Below are positions 41,203-53,200 of a stretch of DNA of 64,000 nt, piece by piece. Made by a program: the position numbers and the translations under genes. Source of the DNA: Rhineura floridana (taxonomy: Eukaryota > Chordata > Lepidosauria > Squamata > Rhineuridae); the NCBI RefSeq assembly GCF_030035675.1, contig NC_084493.1, positions 20,685,822 through 20,749,821 on the forward strand, read 5' to 3'. A model generated the notes under the pieces. The model saw only the letters and a program-made list of their open reading frames with translations, was not told the DNA's origin and ran no database searches. Within the stretch, counting starts at the first letter, position 1, and each line of letters starts with the position of its first letter.

Positions 41203-44200
41203 GTAACCATCATAACGCCAGGTCATCATGAGACTTATTGGATAACAACCATGACACTGTTGATGATGAGCAACACAATATCCATACTAGTTTGAGAACA
41301 TTTAAAAAGTATTGTTTTATTTTAGAATATTTCAACATATCATTCTCCCCCTTCTTTTAAATAGGGATGGATGGATGAATCTGCCAATTTTGATTTCTCT
41401 TATATTCTCAGTTTTCCAATCCTAAATTCAATTTAACTCCATTTCTGCATCAGACATCAGTTTACAATTAAAAAAAAGTGAAAATTCTTCATTATTTTAG
41501 TACACATTTCTCCTAATACACACATTTTTGTATGCACCTTTGCCTAGTATTCACATTTCTCCCACTAATTTTTCTTAATAGCATGCATTTTTTTAACTTT
41601 GACCAAATTTTCTGCACACTTTCCCTGTTTTTGTACACAGCTTTTGGTTGGAGAACTGCATATTGTTTCAGGAATTGTGAATTAGGTATTTTAATGGGAA
41701 CCTCACCAAATTTCTCTCCATCCCTACTTTGTATGCTGCAGTAATTGTTGTGTGCAAGTAGCAAAACTGTCTGGCGGCCCAATCCTGTATTCATCTTTAC
41801 TTGAAAGTAAGACCACATTCACCCCATACATTCATTCCACTATTATTCCACTTTAAACAGTCATGGCTTCCTCCATAGAATCCTGGGAAGTGTAATTTGT
41901 AGAGGGTGCTGAGAGTTGTTAGGAGACCCCATTTCCTTCAAAGATTTAAGTTATTTAACTGTAGATGATGTTACCATCATACAGAAGAAGTCACGAAGCA
42001 AAGGTACTCCCTGGCTGGTACAGCTCAAAAAGAACACATGGTGCTTGCTTAAGAGCTCACATTCTGCCACTGATTTTAACATTTTCTAGCTTTATTAAGT
42101 AACCCTTTTCCAGATCAATTAATCTGCCAAGGAATGCCTACATCTCTGGCACAGACACCTTGCATGTTGCAGACAATTCTGGGAAGTTTCCTAGGGCACA
42201 CACTCTGCACGTTGCAGAATGTTCTTGGGTGCACATTTATTTATTTTATTTTATTTGACAATTAATGTGCCACTTAAGTGCCATCGTTTCTAAGTGATGT
42301 ACAACTCAATACAATAAAGATAAAAATAAATTATAACTATAAAATAAAAATTCAGTTAAAATGGCTGCTGGAATAAAAAAAGTATTCAGTAGGCACCCGA
42401 AATTCAAGAGGAATCCATGTAGATTGGTTTTCGGGACCAATTCACATGGAACTTGTGAACCTCCCCGCTGCTGTATGATATCACTAAATCTCCAGCTTCT
42501 GAATATATTTCAAGACAGAATTAGGGGTTGTTTGGCAAGCTAACTTTCAGCCAACCTTATCCACAATTACTGACATTTTGATTAGGGAAATCACATATTC
42601 TTCCAAGGAACCCCTGTGTTCACTTTTCAAAGCAGCCTGTAGCATCACTTCACTTGTGGATTTAATCCAGTGATTATAAGAATATGCTTATATGAATATT
42701 CATGTATTTATGGCTGTGAAAGATATGAAATTCAGTGACCCCACTGAAATGTTACCTACTACTCTGTTACGTGGCTGACAGAGAATAATCTAAATATGAC
42801 TGATCGCCTTTTCTGGATATAGAACTATTTGGCAGGGAGTGCAACCTTTGTGATATTCTACCCACAGGAAAAGCTGCTCATGATGAGAATTCAGCTCCGG
42901 TCCATCCTGGTGAAACTTGAGATGTTGAAAAACGCTCAGGAGGAGAAAATTTCTAGTCATAAAGTGAGTAGCATTAATATTGTTTAAGAATAGCAGCAAC
43001 AGAATAACTCTGCACACACCAGAATATTAATGCACACATGGGCCACACAGATCTGATATTTCCATGTGCACTTTTGTGAATGTTCATCCACATGTGAGCG
43101 CTTTCAGTTGAACTCTGTCTCCGTGCTTCTTGTCTACAATAGTAGGCAGCACTTGATGGGGTGTTTTCATACTGTGTGTTGCTGTCTCCTCCCTTCAAGT
43201 AGTACTTTCCCACTATCTCTGAGTTCAGGAAACCTGAAGTCCATTGTGGGCATACAGGCAAGAATTGTTTTTGATATATAAGTTTGCTGATATACCAGAC
43301 TTGTACAAAATAGTGGAAGGGAGCATGTGTATGTGTGTGTTGCCTAGCCCCAACAGTAGCTCTCTGCCCTGAGTTCTGGAAATCTGAGGTCCATTGTGGG
43401 TATGTGCGCAGATATTTGTTTACACTTGTGAACCGGGCAGCCATTTTTTTATACAAGTTTTCCAACATACCAGACTTGCACAAAACAGTGGGTTACTAGT
43501 ATTGAGGAATGCCTTGCCAACAGAAATAGAGGATGTGATGATAGATGGCACCCAGCAAAAAGTCACCACACGTGTAAAAAAATGAAAACAAACCCTGCCC
43601 ACACAATGTGCTTCAGTACATCCACAGATGGGTAACATCAGATGTTATGTTGGATATTTTTCCTTACCACTTTATCCATGGATTGAGAAAATCCAAATTA
43701 AATCGAGGGAAAGTGCAGCCTGCCACTTGGACGAGGGCAACGTCATGTGGTAGATGATGTGAAAAACATGCACACATGGTATGCACCAAAGCCACTTTAA
43801 ACTGCTGTATGCACACAGCCATTTCCCACCTAAATTAAATAACTGAAATGAAGGAAGCTACCTAGAAGCTGTCTTTTGTCTGAAAGTACTGTGAGTTCCG
43901 CTCAGTTCTAGTACTGAAAACAAATGCTTAGGCTTAGAATGTGCACAGAACACCCTGGTCAATTTGAACTGTATGTCTTTTGCACAAGGTCTGGCTGGTA
44001 GTAGTAGTAATAAATAATAGATCCGACAAGGCTGAAATCTGGCCACCCCTGATATACAATAAGCTTGCCTAGAATTGTAACCTTATGTACATTGAACTTG
44101 CTCTTGATTGTGCCCACTGTTAAAAGGGAAAATAAATATTCCCCTCCCCCTTCGCAGTGCCAAATAGTGCAATTTTAATTATTGGGTACTTCCAGACAGG

Positions 44201-47200
44201 GTCTTAATACTGCAAACAGGTCACTGAAATATCACACAGCAGTTGTCGGCAACAGGGTTTTTTAACTTCTGAAAAGTTAGTGCGTATTCCCGCACATTAA
44301 ACCTAAATTCACCCTTTCCAGGAAGATCTGAAAAGGGTGAATCTGGATTTAATGTGTGGGCATATGGACTGGAATTTTGATGCCAATATCACTGTGTGAA
44401 TGCTGCAAAAAACTTGCATGCATGAGGACAACTGATCTTACAATAAATATCCACCTGGAAGCACCCACAGTAGTAGACTGACAATTATAAAGCATAAAAC
44501 AAAGCTGGTCTCAGCTACTAGAGTGGTCTTTGCTTTGTCTAATACATTTTCTTATTCCAGGAGAACAAATTGCAACTTCAGTACCATATCTCCTTGGAAT
44601 TCCTAAAACTGCACCAGTTTCTTCATGGCAAGGAGAAAATGTTTATCAACCAGTTAAAGGAACAGGGTGAAATTCTCCTCCAAGAAATGGAGGCAAATCT
44701 AAACAAACTCCAAGACCGATCACAGAGTGCTAAGGATACCCTGGTCTGCATCCAGGCCCGCCTGTACCAGCAGAATTCTGCTGGCTTCCTGAAAGTAAGG
44801 AATTCAGACTTAACAGCACAACATTGTTTGGAATATTATTGATGCGTTAGTTCCAATGTTTTGTAGCCCATGGACCCAACTGCTACATGCTTGGTACAAG
44901 GAAACAGACCATAGGAATAAGGAAGAAATTAACTGAGAATTGAGATTCCGGGTAGATAATTGGAGCCATGCAACAATCATTTCCGTTCAGAATTGTTGGA
45001 AGTGGGGCAAGAGTAACTCCTGTTTGGGCTCTTTTGTATGTATTCCAGTAGGAAGATAGAGTTAGGGTCCTCCAGCTGGCTAGGCTTGCCTACCTTTACC
45101 TGTGCTCTTCTCTGCCTGACTTCCTTCTTTTGTAAACTGATATGCTCAGGGAAGCTGACCTTCCTTTGCAGGTCCGGCTCCAGGCATGCTGGGGCCCTTG
45201 GTCATCAGCTTGCCCTGGGCCCCAGTGTGTGTGCACGCACACATGTGTGCACCCCCCAAGCCCCCACCTACCCGTCTCCTGTCTTTTACCATTGCCATTA
45301 ACCAAGATGGCAGCCATGGTTTCCCTAAGGGGATGGAACCTTCACCGCCATCTTTGTTGATGGCACACATATGTGCTATGCTTGTGCATCTCTGCCATCA
45401 ACTAAGATGGCAGCAGGGGCTTCAGTATCTTAGGGAAACTGTAGCTGCCATCTTCGTTAAGGGCAATGCTAAAAGGCAGAAGACAGGTAGGTAGGGCGAG
45501 GGAATGGCGGGCAGGTGGAAGCTCCTGCCCTGCGATCCGTGGCTGCTGCCGCAGATCGCAGGAGGGGAGTGGAGGGGCCGCTGAGGGGGCCCCTGTAGCT
45601 CCAGGGACCCTCGGCCAGTGCCCCACCTGGCTGCCCTTTAGAACAGGCCCTGTTCCTTTGTCTTCTTCTTTGACTGTCCGAGGAGAGAGAAGACATCTTT
45701 GTCTTTGCTCTCTCTCCTGAGTCATGAGGGCAATACTCAAGTCTGGGCATTGCGCCTCCAACTTAAGTTGGTTAGAACTAGGTATGCCTTTCCTATCTAC
45801 TCTTTCTATAAATAAAGTAGCTTTTCTTATTTTACCAAGTCTTAAGTGATCTAAATGCAGGGTAAAAGCCTGCTACTTAGGTAAATACACACACTGGCAC
45901 ACACGCAGCTCAGATGCTGAGTATCTCTGCATATTTCCATAAGAAGAATCAACTTATTATCTGAGCTCTGCAGTGGTGTAGTAGTATATTTTGAATTACA
46001 AGAGCTCGTCATAACAACCTTTACAGCCATACTACCAAGGAGACTCCAACAACACAGGCAGTTGTGCAACAACATTTTACTACAAAATTGAAGGAAGAAT
46101 GACTAGTCTTTTGTCCTCTGGCACCATAAAGACTGAACTTTTTTTGTAGCATGGCTGCAGTCCCATACATAATTTCCTGGACAAAGCTCCATTGAACTCA
46201 GCAGTGCTTCTTACTGCATAAGTTTGTTTATTAAGGTATTTTTATATCGCAGAGCAGTGTACAACAAAAAAGCACCCACACTCACAAAACAAAACACACT
46301 GAGCTTTAATGAAAGATCTTAAGCCAGCTGAAATCCAACTTTAACCTTCAAATTAGAAATAAAAACAATCTTCCCAAGAGACAGGCCTGGCACGAGGGAT
46401 TGTGCCACTATTCCACATCCTCCCCTTCCTTCTTCCCTCACCTCTCTTTTCGTGGTGCTGGCAGCCAGGCGCCATTTTCCTCTTGCCCCTACCGCCCCCT
46501 CACTTTCTTTTCCTCCATCTCCTGCCCCTTCAATTTTGTTTTCCCCTTTCTTCCTTCCCCAGCTCATTAGCCATGGCTCCACCAAGCCTTCCACCTCCTC
46601 CCTGCCTCATCTCACTCAGAAAAGGAGGCAACAGGATCCTACAGAACAAGGCCTTCTGGGTGAGGTGACAAGGAGAGTGGCTGAGCCACTGCCGTTCACT
46701 GTGGTGACTAGAAAGGCAATTTTAAACTTAGAAATTTGAAGTCTTCACTCTTAAAGAGCCCATTGCCCCTTCCTCATAATGAGGTTTGGCTGGAAAGTGA
46801 AGCCAGCCACCAGCTAAGCTAATAATGAGTTGAGCGGAGGTATTGGGTGTGTGTGTCAATTCATTGCCCTCCATGCCCGCTGCCTGAGACAATTATCTCA
46901 TTCTATCTCATTATTCGGCCAGCCCAGCTAAGGTGCTATTAGTTAAATTGCTGTCCTGAAGTAGAAACCCAATCCAAGAAAAGGATCTGTACGCCCCGGT
47001 ATTGTTTCATTCACATGCCAGAGCAAGGAGACTCTATCAGTTACCCTGAGAAATGATGTCATCACTTCTGCTCTGGAAAAAAAAAAGCTTCCAGAGCTGT
47101 GGTCCCCTTCACTACACCACTGGAGCTCTGGACAAGACTAATATCCTGACCAGGGGAGCTGCAAAATGTGCAGGCTAAAGCACAAGTTATATGTAGTTTT

Positions 47201-50200
47201 GCACAAAGATATCTCAATATTGTTACTTAAAACTTCAGAGAAAGAACAAGCCTTGTTTATGGTTTCATCATGAGCTAATGACCATCATGTATTAACAGTA
47301 TTGCAGTATCTGAGTCATCTAAGAAGCAACCTAAGAAGGCCTTGATTCTCAAAAGGCTAATGTAATGCCTATACTTCAAGAGATGCCTACTGTGTGTATG
47401 AGCTGAGTGGGCTTTGATTGCTTCCTGAATGATTCTGGGCATCAAGGCCCATCAAGGAAGATGAATCATGGCAGTAGCCAGTAGGAGTCAGCTGCTTATG
47501 CATTTCAATATGGGGTTTGATGTTCAGAGACCTGAGAGACTTGGGCCAATGGGCCTAGTTAGCTAGTTAACATGGTCTGCGCCATATATTGTTGTTGGAC
47601 TCCCAACTTCCATCAGCTCCAGTTAGCGTGGCTAATAGTCAGAGATTATGGGGCTGTGGTCCAACAATATCTGGAGGGCACCATGTTGACTACCTCTGAA
47701 TTAGCAGGGTCCACACATAGATAAACAGGTGCTAGAGGGGGAGCCCAAGGAAACAAATTTTGAACTGGCTCTTCCTGTGTTCCAAGTCAGAAGGGGGAGT
47801 ATAAGAGGATTTTCTTCTTCTTCTTCTGTTGGACATCTGCACATCTTCAGAATCATGTGGGAAAATACTCTGTTTCCAGATACAGAACAGATAATTGGTC
47901 TCTCACTGTCATGTTGACTCACTGGATGAGACCTACTCCCAGGCCAGAAATGTACCAAAGGGCACTGAGGGAGTAAGGAATCACTACAGAATATACATAC
48001 ATACCTTAGCATTGAAAGTTTTCTGGCCTAATCAACTGTTTGGGTTTGCTGGGTTCCACATATGATGAAAGTGTATCCCAAAGATAGCAAATAACTCATT
48101 TCTTTTCTCTCCTTCTCTCTGACAGGGAATAAAAGCTTTCATAGAACGGTAAGTGTGAATCTATAAGCAGGTGTTCTGTAACTATTAAAGCAGGCCTACT
48201 TTAATCAGTCAGGACACAAGCCCTATTCATGTGTGGGTACCAAACAGTTTTGGGGGTAGCAAGAATGCGCAGACCAACCTGCCTCCTGGAAGCTGACATG
48301 TGTGCCAGCCACACTTCCCTGCCACCATGTGTTCTGCGTCAGTCTGAAAGGGAACTATGTGAGTACAGGTGTACGCCCATGAGAACAGGAATGCTGACTG
48401 ACCAAGATTCCCATCCCTGTAGGAGGGAGACTTGCATGTGCACATCTGTACTTGCATAGGCCCCATTGAATCTAACACTGAACAAGCAGTGGCAGGAGCG
48501 TGTGGCCTGTGTGTGCTCCAGGGGACCAGGCTGCCCTGTGCATTCTCACTTCCTTGGTTCTTGGTACCTCCTATGTATACTATAATCGTTATTGCACCTA
48601 ACAATTGTGAGCCTTGCCATGTGTAATTAAGAGTGATCTCTCATATTATAGAAGAGAAGTACCTGGTTCACCCATAACACTAAACCCACTAAACACTAAA
48701 CCCAATCTTTGGGTCCCCAGATGTTGCTGGATGACAGTCCCCATGATTCCTGACTATTGGCCATGCTGACTAGGGCTGATGAGAATTACAGACCAGCAAC
48801 ATCTGGGGACTCAAAGGTTGGGAAAGGCTGCACTAAACCATAATTTAGCATTATGGGCTAGCATGAGCCTTGGGCCCTGCTCCCCTTTCTTCCTCTGGCA
48901 TATGTCTTGCAAAGAGTTTGTAATTCTCACAAACAATTTTAAGTAGATACGCAAACAATGCTGGGTTCATTACTAAGCATTTTGATTGGTATTAAACACA
49001 CTGCCCTGGTTTGTCAGGTAAACTATGGTTGAATGTGAATGTGAAGGATGCTGGTGCTTGCTGCTGCTAAGTTCTCTCTTCCTTCTTCCCCAGCTCCATC
49101 TGGGGCTATGCTATCAGACTCTGGCTTGTCATGGCATCTGAACCTGGGCTGTGATTTGTTTCTTTCCAAACAAACCATGAGCCTGGGAGATAAAATTGAT
49201 CTTTTATCTCCCAATATTAACACTAAGCACTACAGCACTTGCACTGGAAAGAAAGCTCTCTGCCTACTCATTAAAAGTAAAAGATGCATTTTCCTCCACC
49301 CTCACACTAGTGCGGACGGGGGGGGGATAGGGGGAAATGCTGCCTTTTACTCTTAAAGAACAAGCAGAAAACTTACCTCTAATCTGAGTGCTGTGGTGCT
49401 TAGTGCTGCAACTGGAGATAAAAGATCCTTTAGAGATCCTTCTGTGCAGAATAAAAGGCAGTGTTTCCATCCCTCCCCATCCCAGCACTGACAGTCAGTG
49501 TGGTGTAGTGGTTAGACCTGGGACCTGGGTGATCAGGATTCAAATCCCCACTCAACTATGCAGCTCACTGGGTGACTTTGGGCCAGTCACTATCACTCAG
49601 CCTAACCTATCTCACAGGGTTGCTTTGAGGATAAAAGAGGGGGGACCATGTATGCCACCTTGAGTTCTGTAAATGAAAGGTGAGATGTTGTTATATGCCT
49701 TCAAGTCGACTACGACTTATGGTGACCCTATGAATCAGCGATCTCCAATAGTATCTGTTGTAAACCACGCAGTTCAGATCTTGTAAGTTCAGGAAAGGTG
49801 AAATACCAGTGTGATAATATTGATAAATAAATATATTTTAAACTCCTTAATTAGGAGAAATCCATCTGCAGATTGGGAGCAGTATTTGAGCAATCAGTCT
49901 CTGCAATGTATTATGCTCATATAAATTATATTGTTCCTAATTTTTACCAGGTAGCATATATGTTAACCAGGTAGCATATAGTGTTGCAGTGTAGTCAATA
50001 TTGTTCCTCTTGATAGAAACGCATAGCAAAGTGACTGGAGACAAGAGGATGTATTAGTAATTTTGGTGACAAACCAGACCCAAAACATTATTTTTGATTT
50101 TCCAAGTTTTTTACTTGCAATTTTGTCAATTGAAAAGGAATGCTATGAATCTTATATGACTGACTGGCAGTACAATTTGGAATAACAGAGGAGAATGGAG

Positions 50201-53200
50201 AATGTTTATATATCAGGGGACAATTAATTATAAATTGGTTGGTATGGTCTTACTTTAGCCATTTCTGTAATGACTATTATAATATTTATCATTGTCAAAG
50301 GTACTGAATATATATATATAGTGTGAAAATTTCGGTTGCTCTGCTCAAAATATACTTTAAAACATAGTTATAGGTATATTTTGAGCAGTGCATACCACAT
50401 TTTCATTGTACTTTTGAATATCTTGATGGCCTTTGGCTAAACAATAAAGATTTGATATGTGAACCACATATCAATTTTTCAGGGAGTATCACTTCCTACT
50501 AACTGGAGTGTGAATTAATGGTCTGTGCAGGATGGAACAAAAAACTGAAAATTCATCTCTGGCTGAACTAGTGACCGGAACTCTGAGTGCAGGGGAGTTC
50601 AAGGGGCCCATGCATTACACCATGTGGAAAGAAATGAAATCCATTCTCAGCCCAGGTATGTGTCCAATTCCAATTACTCATCTTTAAATCAAACTAAGCC
50701 TGCAGGCCTGTACACACTTACATGGGACTAAGCGTAATTGAATTCAGTAGAACTTACTGGAGTAGATCTGTACAGGGCTGTATTATTAAATGGATAAAGG
50801 GCAAAGACAGGCTATAACCAAGCCACACAGAAGTGTTCTGCTTCTTCTTTCTTCTTAATAAAATTAAACTAATATCACCCCACCCATTTAGCCTAGCAAA
50901 AAGAAATATCTATTCCTAAAGAGATTTATTTACCTGGGGGTGGGAAACCTGCAACTCTCCAGATATTGCTGGACTACAACTCCCATTATCCCAGACCATT
51001 GGCCATGCTTGCTGGGCATGACTACTGGTTCCCCACCCCTGATTTTCATTTTTTAATTTTATTTTGCAAACATGACCAAAAAAAAGCAAGAAAAACATTG
51101 CCAGCTGACATTAACAGTAATGTAATGTAATGTAATGTTTTATTTCTAGGCCGCCTTTCGGCAAAATAGGCCCCCAAGGCAGCTTACACACAAATACAAA
51201 TACAAAATACAAATAAAAACAATACAATTTACAAAAAAAAAAAAATCAAACTAACAAAGTCCTAACATCTCTAAAAAAACAGGAGCAGCAAACCAAAAGC
51301 ATTCATCTTTCTGGTAAAGGGCAGTCCCCAGAAAAATGTCACTAAGAGCAGGGGTGGGGGGCAAGGCAGGTGGAAAAGCATGCCCCTTGATGGTCCCAGC
51401 ACAGTCTGATCCCTGCAGCAACACATCTCAGCCTGCAGCTCCTCCTGATAAGGCCCAGGCAGAGGGGTGGGGCAAGGCAGGTGGAAGTGCTTGCCCCTTG
51501 ATGGTCCCAGCTCAGTCTCATCCCTGCAGCAGCACCTCTCAGCCGGCAGCTCCTCCTGATAAGGCCCAGGCAGAGAGGTGGGGCAGGCAGGTGGAAATGC
51601 TTGCCCCTTGATGGTCCCAGCACAGTCTCATCCCTGCATATTTCAACAGTCCTAACTAGAAAGACAACACCACAGGACATGCCCACATTATATGCCTCAA
51701 AGAGGGGTTTTCAGCGTTACGTCAGCATCATAATCTATCTGAACTAGCCAATTGCTTCCTTTTTAAGGTTTTAAGGTTGTGCATTGTTTAATCGTATTTT
51801 AATTGTATGTTTTTCTATGTTTTTAACTACATGTAGTTTTATTTGTAAGCCGCCCTGAGTTCCAGTTTGGAAAAAGGGCAGGGTAAAAATAAAGTTTCAT
51901 TCATTCATTCATTCATAAAGGTGCTGTGGAGCCCAATATACGCAGAACAGGTTTTTGAAGATCAGGCCCCATCTGCACGATACATTTAAGCAGTACCATA
52001 CCACATTAAACAGTCATGGCTTGTCCCAAAGAATCCTTGGAGCTGACGTTTGTTAAAGGTTCTGAGAATTGTTAGGAGACCCCTATTTCCCTCACAGAGC
52101 TACAATACCCAGAGCGGTTGAACAACCAATCCCTCTTCCCAGGAAACCCTGGGAAATTTCTCTTACCATATACATTTTTAATATTCAGATTTGCCTAACA
52201 TATACATTTTTACAAAGCAATTTCTCTAATGCATTTTTGTGTGTTATTTTCACTAATGTAAACATTTATAAGCATACTTTACACTAGCATGTGCATTGTT
52301 GTACACATTACTTGGCTAGAGAACTGTATTGCAAAATTCAGGGAAATATGAATTTCCAAGGATGGCTGAGTTTCGGTTCACTTATTGTTTCAGAAAGTAT
52401 GAATTAGGTATGTTCACCTTTAAATGTGAACTGAATCAAATTTCTCCCACAAAACTAAAAATGACAAAATTGACAATGACATTGTTTGTTGCATTGCTTT
52501 TTTGTTGGTATAGGGAATGCAGGTTGTCATGAACAGTTTGCATATTTTTACACCAAGAAAAGTTTTCTTCTTATTTTTCTTATATTTATATCCCACTTTT
52601 CTTTCACCATGGAAATCAAGATAGCCTATGTAGAGCTCCAGTGGTTTCCCATCTGGGTGATCACCACACCCAGACCTGCTTAGCCAGTGGAGGTTGGTCC
52701 ATTAGTGCAAATGGTGCACTGCCCCCCCAACCTCAGTCTACCCTCAGCCAGCCCCCATCTGTCTGCTTTTTTACAACCAGTCCATGGTGTGCACCACCTT
52801 ACTCTTTCCTTTCCTCCCTTGTATTCTCAGTGTTGGTCTTGCAGAACTTCACAGGGCAGAGGATAGGACAAAATTAGAATTAGTTGGCTCTGCCTGTCAT
52901 TGGCTCTGACTCCACCTGTCATTGGCTCTGGCTCCTCCTGTTGTTGGCCTCCCTGTCTTCCGCCCTACCACTCACAATGGGCACCAACCACCACTGTGCT
53001 TAACTTCAGTAAAGCTGCTGAATTCAAACCATGCCTTGGGACCTTAGATGATCCAATAAAAAGAATATAATATAACAGATGAATTAGCATGTTCTGACAG
53101 TAAGGCCTTATTTATCTGGTGCTTGTATACTTTCACAATAATCTTTAAATGTCTCCTATGTTACAATAGTTATGTTTTTCTTTATTTACTAGACATTTCA

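Noticed and set aside
51336-51686. 91- and 114-codon frames with internal repeats
   Set aside because: Produced by the 111-bp minisatellite.
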